Shown here: positions 41,576-52,113 of the stretch, one piece after another | Layout: each line of letters opens with the position of its first letter | How positions within the stretch are numbered: position 1 is the stretch's first letter | DNA from: Paraniabella hibiscisoli | Lineage (GTDB): Bacteria; Bacteroidota; Bacteroidia; Chitinophagales; Chitinophagaceae | Assembly (NCBI RefSeq): GCF_022512515.1 | Contig: NZ_JAKWBK010000003.1 | Coordinates: forward strand, 310,001 to 374,000 | DNA length: 64,000 bases | Direction of reading: 5' to 3' | Made by a program: the position numbers and the translations under genes | Notes under the pieces: generated by a model | Database searches by the model: none | What the model was told of the DNA's origin: nothing | The model's input: only the letters and a program-made list of their open reading frames with translations

Positions 41576-42288
41576 CTATTTTTGGTTGATCACCGTTTCA
41601 ATAATCAGAAACTCACTTTCCTCGTTACTGTCAATAGATACATTGTCAGTATCCCAGATGCCGATAGCATCACGCTCGGGCACCTGCTGACCATTCACGG
41701 TAATACTGCCCGAAATATTAAATACAAACAGGCACATATTTTCAGGTCGGAACTGGTAATTAACCTGCTTACCTTTTTCAAAATAACCTAAAGACAATTT
41801 AGCATTCTGATTGATCCAGCAATGAGCTAAACCTTCCTCTCCGGAGATTATGGTAACGAGTTGATTTTTTCGTTGCGCTTTCGGGAAACTACGGGTTTGG
41901 TAACGTGGGTTAATATTTTGCTGTTTAGGATAGATCCATATCTGAAGGAAGTTCACTTCTTCTTCTCCTATATTGTACTCCTCATGCTTCAGCCCGCTGC
42001 CGCGCTCATAATTTGCACACCACCTTCTTCAATTACGGTACTATATCCCATGGTATCTTTATGATTCATCTTTCCCTTTAGTAGTATGGATATAATTTCC
42101 ATATTAATATGAGGGTGAATACCAAATCCCTTACCTGTTTCCAGGTAATCATCGTTAAAAGCGAATAAAGTTCCAAAACTGCTTTTTACCGGGTTATAGT
42201 AATTACTGAAGCTGAAAACAAAATTGCTGCGTAACCAACCGATATCTTTGGTACCACGATCTGCTAAAGGGTATTGAATTGTTTGCAT
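41576..42288 (-). CDS. Pirin family protein, frameshifted
   Basis: About 237 residues. Cupin-fold pirin: RGTKDIGWLRSNFVFSFSNYY, the metal-binding GFGIHPHINMEIISI and GGVQIMSAAAG in the first cupin, then VNFLQIWIYPKQQNINPRY and the second cupin to LIIETVINQK. The break is near 41985-41995 in the GC-rich stretch after the SAAAG segment (rejoined SGLKHEEYNIGEEE). Bacterial pirins can act as quercetinases or as regulators. It lies with an MhqD-like esterase and an MhqO-like dioxygenase on the same strand. Confidence 0.9.
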
Positions 42289-42338
42289 AATTATTTTTTG
42301 AAGTTTTTAAGTCGTTAATAAAACAGGCCACGGCCAAC

Positions 42339-42952
42339 CTATTTAAAAACCAGGCTATTTGCCAGGCTGATCTCGTCGCTATTGATCGTATGTCCCATGT
42401 CGGGATATATTTTCTCCGTCACCTCAGCGCCCATTGATTTAAGTATTGTAGCCGAGTCGTGAACCCGCTCCACCGGCACATGAAAATCGGGATCGCTGGT
42501 ACCAATAAAAACAGGCGTTTGAGCAAAGTTGCCTTTATAGTGATCGCTATAAATACGGTCACCGATCAGTCCGCCGGTAAAAGCCACCGCGCCACCATAC
42601 CTTGTAGCGTTGCGTGTTATATATTCAATGTCAAACAGGCTCCCTGGGAGAATCCTGCAAAATAGATATGCTCCTTCGCTATACCCCTAGCCATAGCCGT
42701 AGCCACTGTATCTTCCACCAACAACAAAGCGTTATCCAGCCAGGGTTGGTTTTGCCCAAGAGGAGCTATAAATGACTGTGGATACCAGCTGTTATTAGTA
42801 GCCTGTGGCGCGAGCAGCAAATAATCTTTTACATGGAGATGATTGGCCAGTGACAAGATATCTTCCGCCCTGGCGCCCCTGCCGTGTAAGAGTATCAACG
42901 CCTTTGATGGATTATTAATATTGCCCGATGTTATGATGTTTTCTAAATGCAT
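42339..42952 (-). CDS. MhqD-like phospholipase/carboxylesterase, frameshifted
   Basis: About 204 residues from the ATG at 42952 (MHLENIITSGN). Alpha/beta-hydrolase: ALILLHGRGARAEDIL, APQATNNSWYPQSF, nucleophile GFSQGACL, the Asp in GTSDPDFHVPVERV and the His in YPDMGHTI. The break is near 42610-42620 (rejoined LTLEYITRNATRYGG). The closest familiar relative by sequence features is MhqD of the B. subtilis mhqNOD quinone-response operon, and the next gene upstream is MhqO-like. Confidence 0.87.
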
Positions 42953-43085
42953 AATATACTCCATTTTTAAAAATTTATTGAACTAACTGGAAAAATCAGC
43001 GTTGGTACTATAAACTGATTGCGCCAAGTCATGCTAAAAGATCTCCGCACTGTTCGTTGCGCCGTGGCGTCCTGACGGTTAAATA

Positions 43086-44021
43086 CTAACTCAACACCGG
43101 TAATACTTTCTCTATCTCGCTTCTGGAAGGCTCATACTGTTTAGGTAATTTCAGTGCTGACCCTAATTCTGTAAGAGGTTCATCTACTGTAAAGCCAGGG
43201 TTATCGGTAGCTATTTCAAAAAGTACTCCACCTGGCTCACGGAAGTAAAGGGAATAAAAATAGTCGCGGTCTATTTTAGGTGTGATCTGGTGACCTGCAC
43301 TCAAGATCTTTTCGCGAAAATTCATTTGCACTTCGTCATCTTTCACCCTGAATGCGATATGGTGATTGGTACCGCCTGCATTGTAGCCAGGTTTAGCCGA
43401 TTCATCTAACAGTATGTCTATAACGTTTGCTTCATTCACCGCCTCAGTTACAAACCGGTAACGATTCCCTTCCTGCTCAGTTTGTTGATAGCCGAATATA
43501 TCCGTAAGAATTTTAGCCGTTGGCTCCAACCTGTTTAACGTAAGCGTGGTATTATAGAAACCCTTAGTAGCTACATCTTGTGTTATGGCAGATGTTGCAT
43601 ACCCTTTACGGTTATCCTCAGATTTCGGTGTTAAAAGACTCAGATTAAGTCCATCAGGATCGGTAAAAGGTAAGTACTGTACTCCAAAGCGCTCAACCAC
43701 CTCACCGGTTGCTACCTGGTAACGGTTCAGTCTTTCTTTCCAGAACTCCAGGCTTCCTTCGGGAACGGAATAAGCGATCTCTGTTGCCATACCTGCCCCT
43801 GTCCTGCCTTTAGGTATTCCCTGCCATGGGAAAAAGGTAAGAATGGTACCGGGAGCACCTTCTTCATTACCATAATAAAAGTGATAAGTTCCCGGATCAT
43901 CGAAGTTGACAGTTTTTTTCACCAACCTCAATCCTAAAACCTGTGTATAAAAATTAAAATTCTCCTGTGCGTTGCCTGCTATCGCAGTTATGTGATGCAG
44001 TCCTAATATTTTATTGTCCAT
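43086..44021 (-). CDS. MhqO-like ring-cleaving dioxygenase (VOC superfamily)
   Basis: 311 residues from the ATG at 44021 (MDNKILGLHHITAI), intact. Two tandem glyoxalase/VOC modules; metal-ligand regions LHHITAI, GTNHHIAFRV and GGVLFEIATDNPGF. Length and motifs such as GLRLVKKTVNFDDPGTYH and LTFFPWQGIPKGR are typical of the MhqA/MhqO/LinE-like group that acts on hydroquinones or related electrophiles. Together with the MhqD-like esterase and pirin it forms a probable quinone-detoxification unit. Confidence 0.9.
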   Translation of the reverse strand: MDNKILGLHHITAIAGNAQENFNFYTQVLGLRLVKKTVNFDDPGTYHFYYGNEEGAPGTILTFFPWQGIPKGRTGAGMATEIAYSVPEGSLEFWKERLNRYQVATGEVVERFGVQYLPFTDPDGLNLSLLTPKSEDNRKGYATSAITQDVATKGFYNTTLTLNRLEPTAKILTDIFGYQQTEQEGNRYRFVTEAVNEANVIDILLDESAKPGYNAGGTNHHIAFRVKDDEVQMNFREKILSAGHQITPKIDRDYFYSLYFREPGGVLFEIATDNPGFTVDEPLTELGSALKLPKQYEPSRSEIEKVLPVLS

Positions 44022-44120
44022 AATTACTGTCTTTAATTGTTCCACAAAATTGAGACAATAACAGTGGCTATGAAATAAGGTAGATTAACTACACTACTTA
44101 ACCTGGTTCAAGAAGACTTT

Positions 44121-44564
44121 TCAGGAAGTTACCATTTCAATATGATCAATACCTGCGTCATCATAAATATCACTGCATTGTTCAAAGCCCAGCAGCTCAT
44201 AAAATTTCTTCAAATGATATTGCGCTCCTATTTTTATAGGCGCCTTTCCGAATATCTGGTAGCTTCGCCCGATACTTTCGTTCATCAACAACTTACCTGT
44301 TCCGGATTTGCGAGCCTCTTTCTTCAACACCACTCTTCCTATAGATTGTTCGGCATAACTTACACCGGGAGGCAACAACCGAGCGTAGGCTAATAACACG
44401 CCATCTTGCCATCCCATCAGATGGTAGCTCTTAACATCTTTGTTATCCACGTCCTGGTAATAACAATGCTGCTCTACCACAAAAACTTCGCTACGCAATT
44501 GCAGAGCCAGGTACAACTCTTCCAGCGTAAGCTCATTAAACGACTTGCAAATCCAATTGATCAT
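44121..44564 (-). CDS. ElaA-type GNAT N-acetyltransferase
   Basis: 147 residues from the ATG at 44564 (MINWICKSFNELT). ElaA hallmarks: LTLEELYLALQLRSEVFVVE, QHCYYQDVDNKDVKSYHLMG, then the acetyl-CoA part IGRVVLKKEARKSGTGKLLM and AQYHLKKFYELLGFEQC. Substrate unknown. It is on the same strand as the dioxygenase, 99 bases upstream, and divergent from the peptidase gene at 44650. Confidence 0.9.
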   Translation of the reverse strand: MINWICKSFNELTLEELYLALQLRSEVFVVEQHCYYQDVDNKDVKSYHLMGWQDGVLLAYARLLPPGVSYAEQSIGRVVLKKEARKSGTGKLLMNESIGRSYQIFGKAPIKIGAQYHLKKFYELLGFEQCSDIYDDAGIDHIEMVTS

Positions 44565-44649
44565 AAATTCAGGTTGACTTTTTAATTGTCTGCTGGCAAC
44601 ATAAAAAATAAATCGCAAACGAGTAAATTTATACCCTAAAGTGTATTTG

Positions 44650-47015
44650 ATGCAAAAAATATTTTTTCTTTCTCTTTTTTCCTGTTTCGCAGTAAGTATT
44701 CAGGCCCAAAACAAGCTGGCACCCTTAACGGTGCAAAAATAATGCGTGATCCAAAGTGGATGGGCAGTTCGCCTTCACAACCACAATGGAACCGAACCGG
44801 GGACACTTTATATTTCCTATGGAACCCCGATCACAAGCCGGCAGATTCTCTTTACTTCATTACCCTCAAAAATCGTACACCCCAAAAAGCTCCTGTAGCA
44901 CAAAGACAGCTATTATCAAGACCAGGCAGCTATGTATATAACCTTGGCCGTACCCGTTACGTTTTTGAAAAGAATGGTGACATTTTCTTTACAGACATAC
45001 CCAGCCGTACTACCAGGCGCATCACCAACACCATCGAAACTGAAACAACTCCGCAATTTAGTTTTGGAGAGAAAAAGATTGTCTATACCCGAAACAGCAA
45101 CTTATACGCCTGGGATATTATTAGCGGCGAAACCCAGCAACTTACCAATATCGGCGCTAACAATAACAATTTCGGCAGCAAGCCATCTGCAGGCAAAGAA
45201 GAAGATTGGTTAAAGAATGACCAGCTCGTAAACTTTGATGTGCTGCGGGAAAGAAAAACTAAAAATGACACCAGCGATGCATACCGTAAGGCCTTGCCCA
45301 AAGAAAAAGAACTACGTTATTTGCTGGTGCGTGAGGGTTCGGTAAGAGGCCTGAACATTAGTCCCGATGGCCGGTTTGTAAGTTACCGTACGTTTAAACC
45401 CGTTACTACCAAAAATACTATTATACCCGATTATGTAACTGAAAGTGGCTATACCACCGATATCTCCGGAAGAAATAAAGTAGGCGCCGAACAGGGGAGC
45501 TCCGCATTTTATGTGTATGACAGAGAACGTGACAGCGTATTGACATTGCCCATTGGTTCCATCCCGGGCATCAGGGATTTACCTGATTATTTAAAGGATT
45601 ATCCTAAAGCTTTTGATAAAAGAAAAAGACAGCGCACAAAGAGCTGTTTCTGTTTATGGTGTATCCTGGTCGCCCAAAGGAAAACACCTGGTATTGGAGA
45701 TTCATTCTGATGATAATAAAGACCGTTGGCTCATGCAATGGGACATCAACCTGAACAAGCTCAGCCTACTCGATCGCCAGCGGGATGAAGCCTGGATCGG
45801 CGGCCCGGGCATCAATAGCAGCAGTATGGGTTGGATCAATGAAGATCTGTTCTGGTTTCAATCTGAAGCTACGGGTTATGCTCATTTGTATACCGTTAAC
45901 CTGCAAAACGGTGAAAAGAAAGCACTCACCTCCGGTAAGTATGAAGTACAGGAAGCCATTCTTTCAGAAGATAAAAAATCTTTCTACCTTACCACAAACG
46001 AAGTGCACCCGGGCGAAAAGCATTTTTACAAACTCCATATTGCAACAGGTACAAAAGAACGTATCACCAATATGACAGGCGCTAATGAAACCAGCCTTGC
46101 GCCGGACGAGAAAAATGTTGCGGTATTACATTCTTACTCCAACCAACCCTGGGAGCTCTACCTGCAACCGGTTAAAGCTGGCACTGCTGCTCAACAAATC
46201 ACCTTTAAATCTCAGAGTGAAGAATTTAAATCTTATGCCTGGAGAGAGCCGGAGGTTATTTCTTTTAAAGCTGCCGATGGTGCCCTGGTATATGCAAGAG
46301 TTTATAAACCCTCCAATCCACATCCCAATAAACCTGCTGTTTTATTTGTACATGGTGCAGGTTATTTACAAAATGCGCATAAATGGTGGAGCAGTTATTT
46401 CAGGGAGTTTATGTTTAACAATATGCTGGCTGACAATGGCTATTATGTTATGGATATTGACTACCGGGGTAGCGCGGCTATGGCCGCGACTGGCGTACCG
46501 GGATCTATAGGCACATGGGAGGTAAAGACCTGAGTGATCATGTAGATGCAGTAAAATATCTGGTAGATAGTTATGGAGTAAATCCACAGCATGTAGGTTT
46601 GTATGGAGGATCTTACGGAGGCTTTATGGCATTAATGGCCATGTTTACCCAACCGGAAGTTTTTAAAGCAGGAGCCGCTTTAAGACCAGTTACGGACTGG
46701 GCCAATTACAATCATGGCTACACTTCTAATATATTAAACGAGCCTTACAACGATAGCCTGGCTTATTATCGCAGTTCGCCTTTATATTTTGCCAAGGGAT
46801 TAAAAGGTGATCTATTGATTTGTCATGGTATGGTAGATGTAAACGTACATTACCAGGATGCGGTAAAACTGGCACAGCGCCTGATAGAGCTAGGCAAAGA
46901 TAATTGGGAGCTGGCAGGCTACCCTATGGAAGATCATGGATTTGTAGAGCCCAGCAGCTGGACCGACGAGTATAAAAGAATTTTTAAATTATTTGAAACG
47001 GTGCTGAAGAAATAG
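44650..47015 (+). CDS. S9 family (dipeptidyl peptidase IV-like) serine peptidase, frameshifted
   Basis: About 789 residues. The start is the ATG at 44650, giving a signal peptide MQKIFFLSLFSCFAVSIQAQ; this joins the main frame if A5 44735-44739 gains one base (rejoined VQKIMRDPKWMGSSP). An N-terminal beta-propeller (DPP4_N repeats) is followed by the alpha/beta-hydrolase with nucleophile YGGSYGGFMAL, the Asp in HGMVDVNVHYQD and the His in DHGFVEP. Further breaks near 45640 and 46475 (GCGG run, rejoined GSAGYGRDWRTGIYRH). Periplasmic peptidase removing dipeptides from peptide N-termini. Confidence 0.92.
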
Positions 47016-47042
47016 CATGGTAGAGGCTCTTATATAAAACAC

Positions 47043-47068
47043 AAGCCAAAGGTTTAAACCGTTGGCTT
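47043..47068. repeat. 26-bp palindrome, REP-like (copy 1)
   Basis: AAGCCAA at one end and TTGGCTT at the other enclose GGTTTAAACC. One mismatched pair interrupts an otherwise complete inverted repeat with no loop. It shares its design with the palindrome 24 bases downstream. May also act as the terminator for the S9 peptidase gene. Confidence 0.75.
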
Positions 47069-47091
47069 GCTAAGAATGTTTCTGCTACCAT

Positions 47092-47121
47092 AATAGCCAG
47101 TGGTTCAAACCACTGGCTATT
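47092..47121. repeat. 30-bp palindrome, REP-like (copy 2)
   Basis: AATAGCCAGTGGTT pairs perfectly with AACCACTGGCTATT over 14 bp around a central CA, followed by ATTAAAAGG. Same framework as copy 1 (GCCA, GGTTYAAACC, TGGC). The tight loop is more typical of a repetitive extragenic palindrome pair than of a simple terminator. Confidence 0.78.
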
Positions 47122-47161
47122 ATTAAAAGGATATGTCTAAGAAACCGAAGGCCGGCTTGTC

Positions 47162-49318
47162 TCAGGTCAGCCTGCTTAAAGCAAAAGCAGCGCTGGCGCT
47201 GGAATCCAGCTCATCCAGTTGCCGGTAACCATCCACATGCAGCGCATTTACATAGAGGCTCTCGGTAAAAGCAGCTCTGCCACCGGCAGCGCATGTTTGC
47301 ATTAACTCATCAGGACTAAATTCCAGGTCTGGTGAATCATCCGGCATGTATACACCGTCTACATCTCTTACATACCGCCCGGCATCTCCTATCACCATAC
47401 CACTAATGCTGGCTACAGTTGGGAACGCGCCTGTACCTGCATTACCCCTGCCCACACTGAACGAAAAATCTGCAAAATTATTCGCCTGGTAAGCCTTAAA
47501 CGGAATGGATATGTTTTTCTCTCCGCCGTTTGAATAATCCAGGAAGCCACATGGATTGGATACCCTGTAGGGGCCTCCAGGACCAGTGGTGAGTCTTACA
47601 GGATATATCTCAGCTACTGTTTTATTATTCAGGCTATCCACCCTTACTAGCATTTTGAACGCATTCATGCCATTCTGAATACCAAAATATTCAGCAGAAG
47701 CGGTTTCACTGCTATTAAAGTTGGCAACGGTAGGGATCTGGAAGAAAGCCTGTGGTGGATTCACCCGGTTTCCTGCCTGGTCGAATATCTCCAGCCAAAA
47801 CTCATACAACCCATCTCCGGCAAGCGTCCTGGTATCCAGGTCGGTAGTAAATACACCCATGCTCATCCATCCTACAGAATCGGTGATCCCTTCAAAGCCT
47901 ACAGGATTAATTGGCGGGATCAGGTACAATGCTTTACTATTAACTGTAAAAGGTCCCAGCAGTACCGAACGTACATCAAAATGTTTGGTCAAACCTTCCA
48001 TCCGTTCCACCAGGTAAGGACGATGTATATCCGCTGTCAAAGCAATATCAGCACCCGATTCGGGCACCATAGCTTCATTATGCGTTTTTCTACACATCCA
48101 TCTAAAATATTTGGCACCCGATAAAGGAAGTCCACTTCCAAAAATGATAGAAAAATTCAGCTTTGCACTGGTAGCGGTTGTTGCAAAGGGAGAGCGATGA
48201 TCAGCGCCATACCGGAACAAACCTTTTCTTTCAAAAGACACACCCTGTATAGGTGTATTATTAGAAGTTTGTAATACATCTCTTACCGAAAAATTCCCTA
48301 TAGTTCGTATCCATACCGCTTCACCACCCAGTACCGGGCCGCAGTTGGGTGTTACCCGAGGATCTGTAATACTGATATTGATCTCCGATCCGCAAACATA
48401 GTCCCAACGGGTATTGCAGGCTATAGCCGGACGATACACGGTTTCCCAAACCCCATTGATCAAACATTCTACCCAGATATAAATATCCGGCTTATCTCCA
48501 TTGGTAAAATAAATAATATTGGTATCGAAGCGACCATTCTCATCGGTATAGGTGGTCTTTATTTTATCGCAGCGATAAAAATAAGGCCATAACCAGGGAA
48601 TACGACAAAAATGAGGTATGAGGAGTTTAAAATTATTGACCAATTCATTTCTCAATACCGGGATATTAGTGGTATTGAACTTAGCTGCTATGGCAGGATC
48701 CAGCTTAATGATCGGCTCAGCGGCAGGCGCTGTATTAGTAGGCCTCACTAAGATATTGGGCCTGATGATGGAAGTGGTAGTAAATACATTAGGTTTAGGA
48801 ATATTGAGTTTGGGAGCTATCCTGAAAAGTTCTGGTATCCTCAGAATAATGGGATCGGGAATTTTCCTGATCAGCCAGAATATTTTATCTACTTCACAAA
48901 TATTTACCCTTGCTTTACAAACAGGCAACTGCAGCTGATTATTACCAATAAGGTATGTTTTGGTTAAACGCCCTAATACCCTGCAAAAGCGAAGCAACCA
49001 ATACTCCGTGAATATCGGAGGAATAGGTTTAATAAGGGGGCGGTTACCATCGCGCCAGTCGATAGATGAAACGTAGGGCCGGAAGCGCTCTAATTGTTGC
49101 AGATGCGTGACGCCATCCAGGCTGTCTTCCACATTAGGAAGCACTATCACCTGCAGGTTGCCTCTTTTCAAAAAAGCTTCATCAAAGCTGGCATCTCCTT
49201 TTTCATCTACAGGAGACTGCTGGAAAATATTTCCCTGCGCATCGGCAAGGATTACAGAAAGATTTACCGGCTCCTGCAGTGATTTCTCAAACTGCACCGG
49301 TATTTTAACGGTTGCCAT
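47162..49318 (-). CDS. Large orphan hypothetical protein
   Basis: 718 residues from the ATG at 49318 (MATVKIPVQFEKSLQEPVN), an unbroken frame. No signal peptide or membrane helix. The start looks like a transthyretin/carboxypeptidase-regulatory-type beta domain (NLSVILADAQGNIFQQSPVD, GNLQVIVLPNVEDSLDG). A Pro-rich linker (160-260, repeated IPxP, PNILVRPTN) and a second such domain (TTYTDENGRFDTNI) with several Cys follow. C-terminal beta-rich part of about 350 residues ends LDSSASAAFALSRLT. I recognise no family. A large, probably cytosolic or non-classically exported multi-domain beta protein; function unknown. Confidence 0.7.
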   Translation of the reverse strand: MATVKIPVQFEKSLQEPVNLSVILADAQGNIFQQSPVDEKGDASFDEAFLKRGNLQVIVLPNVEDSLDGVTHLQQLERFRPYVSSIDWRDGNRPLIKPIPPIFTEYWLLRFCRVLGRLTKTYLIGNNQLQLPVCKARVNICEVDKIFWLIRKIPDPIILRIPELFRIAPKLNIPKPNVFTTTSIIRPNILVRPTNTAPAAEPIIKLDPAIAAKFNTTNIPVLRNELVNNFKLLIPHFCRIPWLWPYFYRCDKIKTTYTDENGRFDTNIIYFTNGDKPDIYIWVECLINGVWETVYRPAIACNTRWDYVCGSEINISITDPRVTPNCGPVLGGEAVWIRTIGNFSVRDVLQTSNNTPIQGVSFERKGLFRYGADHRSPFATTATSAKLNFSIIFGSGLPLSGAKYFRWMCRKTHNEAMVPESGADIALTADIHRPYLVERMEGLTKHFDVRSVLLGPFTVNSKALYLIPPINPVGFEGITDSVGWMSMGVFTTDLDTRTLAGDGLYEFWLEIFDQAGNRVNPPQAFFQIPTVANFNSSETASAEYFGIQNGMNAFKMLVRVDSLNNKTVAEIYPVRLTTGPGGPYRVSNPCGFLDYSNGGEKNISIPFKAYQANNFADFSFSVGRGNAGTGAFPTVASISGMVIGDAGRYVRDVDGVYMPDDSPDLEFSPDELMQTCAAGGRAAFTESLYVNALHVDGYRQLDELDSSASAAFALSRLT

Positions 49319-49460
49319 ATAGGGTGTTTTTATGTTTAGAGTATGATGTTTACTCCGGGAATTTTGTACATACAAATATACCCTAACCAACCTGGGTGTA
49401 ACAATACCTAATAGAGGCTATGCACAAGTAGATCTGGCTAATTAGTTGGGGTTGGGTAAA

Positions 49461-49832
49461 ACATTAAGACAAATCTCTAATAACAAGCTTACAGAAACAG
49501 ACAGTCCTGGTCGCTTCCGTTCCTATAACGTTTTGAATGCTGAAGGCTAGCAGACTCTTAACTACCGTTAACTCCTTCTTGATTTACTTAAAACTCATGG
49601 GTAACTATTTACTATCGGCTAGTATTCTGAACCATTAAGGCAAGAAACATTAAGACAAATCTCTAATAACAAGCTTACAGAAAAAGACAGTTCTGGTCGC
49701 TTCCGCTCCTATAACATTTTGAATGCTGAAGGCAAGCAGACCCTTAACTACCGTTAACTCCTTCATGATTTACTTAAAACTCATGGGTAACTATTTACCA
49801 TCAATCAGTTTTTTGAACCATTAAGACGGGAA
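49461..49832. repeat. Imperfect tandem duplication, two ~186-bp units plus a third start
   Basis: Unit 1 begins ACATTAAGACAAATCTCTAA at 49461; unit 2 begins with the same 20 bases at 49647. The copies agree over most of their length, with about 15-20 differences concentrated at the right end (e.g. TATCGGCTAG against CATCAATCAG). A third start, ACATTAAGACG, appears at 49836 but then diverges. No open frame is conserved between copies. The rest of the gap 49391-49986 holds no gene that I can support. Confidence 0.85.
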
Positions 49833-49986
49833 GAAACATTAAGACGTATACTCATGCATTCAAAACGCCAACAATCGCAGAATTCATGTAATATTTCGAA
49901 TGGAATCGCAACTTCACACTTCTTCCTACACTTCGATAAACTCTAAGCCCTATTCACTACTTACTATTCACCATTCACTATTCACC

Positions 49987-51237
49987 TCAATATCCATACT
50001 TATCCTTCCACAGCTTTTTCAGGTAATTGCGTAGTTCATGCTCGCGTGGATTATTTCCAGGATCATAGATTTTGGTTCCTGCAATAGCTTCGGGTAAATA
50101 TTCCTGCTGCGAAAAATTATTGTCATAGCTATGGGCATATTGATAGCCCTTTCCGTAATCCAGGTTCTTCATGAGTTTGGTTGGCGCGTTCCTGATATGC
50201 AAAGGGACTGGCAGATCCCCGGTTCGGCTTACCAATGCCATTGCATCATTAATAGCTGCGTAGGAAGCATTGCTTTTGGGAGAAGTAGCTAAGTAAACCG
50301 CACATTGCGACAATATGATCCTCGACTCAGGATGGCCTATTTTATTAACCGCATCGAATGTGGCATTGGCGAGCAACAACGCGTTAGGGTTGGCATTTCC
50401 AATATCTTCGCTGGCCAGTATCAACATTCTTCGCGCAATAAACTTTACATCTTCTCCTCCCTCGATCATACGGGCCAGCCAATACACGGCGCCGTTAGGG
50501 TCGCTGCCTCGCATTGATTTAATGAAGGCTGATATAATATCATAATGCTGCTCCCCGCTTTTATCATACAAAGCTACTTTTTCTGGGCTATATCCATCAC
50601 CAGCGCATCCGTTACTTCTATTTTATCTCTCGAAGTATTGCAAACCAGTTCGAGTAAGTTCAGCAGCTTGCGCGCATCGCCGCCGCTGATATTTATTAAA
50701 GCAGCTGTTTCCTTTAAGCTGATCTTTTTCTTTTTGAGTACCTCATCTTCTTTTATAGCCTTATTAAGTAAGGCTATCAGGTCTTTCTCTTCGAGCGACT
50801 TCAACACGTATACCTGGCTACGGCTGAGCAAAGCGCTGTTAACCTCAAAAGACGGGTTTTCCGTAGTTGCACCAATCAGCGTGATAATACCTTTCTCCAC
50901 AGCATGCAGTAAGGCATCCTGCTGGCTTTTATTAAAGCGATGGATCTCATCTATAAATAAAATACTCTGGTATTCGTGCTTTGCTTTTTCTATTACCTCA
51001 CGTACTTCTTTTACACCGGCATTTACCGCACTCAATGCAAAAAAGACATGGAAAGCTCCTGCGCAATAATATTGGCCAGGGTAGTTTTACCCGTTCCGGG
51101 TGCCCCCAGAAAATAACAGAGCCCAGGGATTTGTTTTCTACCGATTTACGCAATACACTTCCCTTCCCTATTAAATGTTGCTGACCAACAACATCATCCA
51201 GGCTGCGGGGTCTTATTCGTTCAGCTAAAGGAATCAT
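49987..51237 (-). CDS. rarA: Replication-associated recombination protein A (MgsA/RarA AAA ATPase), frameshifted
   Basis: About 417 residues. AAA+ ATPase acting at stalled replication forks. N-terminus MIPLAERIRPRSLDDVVGQQ, Walker A restored to FWGAPGTGKTTLANIIAQEL by adding a base in the GGGG run near 51110, Walker B LFIDEIHRFNKSQQDALLHA, sensor IGATTENPSFEVNSALLSR, then the clamp-loader-like C-terminal half (GSDPNGAVYWLARMIEGGED, ASEDIGNANPNALLLA). Further breaks near 51045 (T-run) and 50573. Every landmark of the family is present. Confidence 0.94.
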
Positions 51238-51246
51238 GCCACGAAT

Positions 51247-52113
51247 TTATGGCACATTTACAGTAAGAAAGTTTTGAATTTTGTTAAGACAATCATTCCA
51301 GATAGCTGGATCAGACCATCCATGCGTTTGATTAGCATAATATACCAGCTGATTCTTCACATTAACACTTTTCAATTTTGCTTCCAGCGCATAAGACTGC
51401 TCTTCAGGAACCACATCATCTAGCCCCCTGCAAAATAATAGTAGGTGGTGATTGAGCCGAAACAAAATTAATGGGACTACTGGCTTGATACATAGAAGCA
51501 TTTGAAGTTGGAGACCCACCCATCAAAACGCTTACCAGAAGCCCTGTACCGGGATCAGTGCTTGCATAAAAATTATACAACGATACCATGTCAACAGGAC
51601 CAAAAAAATCCACCACTGCTTTGGGAGTAATGGTTTGATTATTTTTATATGCCTGCAACATTGCTAAGTGAGCTCCGGCACTGGCTCCGCCTATTACCCA
51701 TTTGTCTGATATATTAAAGCTCTGGCGTCGATCGTAAATATATTTGACAGCAGACTTTACATCTTCTTCCTGTGTTGGAAACTTATTACTTGAAAAACCT
51801 GCTAACCTGTAATTTAAATTAAAAAAGCCCAATCAGGCATGCGTCTGCGTAGCGAATCGATAATGCTATTCAAATCTGCTTTATCGCCTTCTGCCCAGGC
51901 GCCTCCATGTAATAAAATCATAACTTTTGTTGAGGCTGTGGAACGGTTAGCTGGGAGATAAAAATCCATCTTCTGTAAATTATCACTGCCATAAGCAACA
52001 TTTGTTAGTGCTTGCGCCTCTACCGTAATGTTCGGTTCATCTGGCTTAAAGTCATCATCTTTCCCGCAGGAAAAAATTGTTATGGCTATCAGAAATGCAA
52101 ATAATTGTTTCAT
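51247..52113 (-). CDS. Alpha/beta-hydrolase (BD-FAE-like) lipoprotein, frameshifted
   Basis: About 289 residues from the ATG at 52113 (MKQLFAFLIAITIFSC, lipidation at Cys16). Esterase fold: oxyanion HGGAW, nucleophile elbow GGASAGAHLAML, Asp in LDDVVPEEQ and His in THGWSD. Two breaks, near 51820-51840 and near 51420-51430 (rejoined IILQGGLDDVVPEE). Such surface esterases often remove acyl groups from plant or animal polymers or peptides. It ends 10 bases before the rarA start, on the same strand. Confidence 0.85.

Noticed and set aside
49461..49832. Possible CRISPR array
   Set aside because: Only two long units of about 186 bp directly abut; there are no short repeats with unique spacers and no cas genes.
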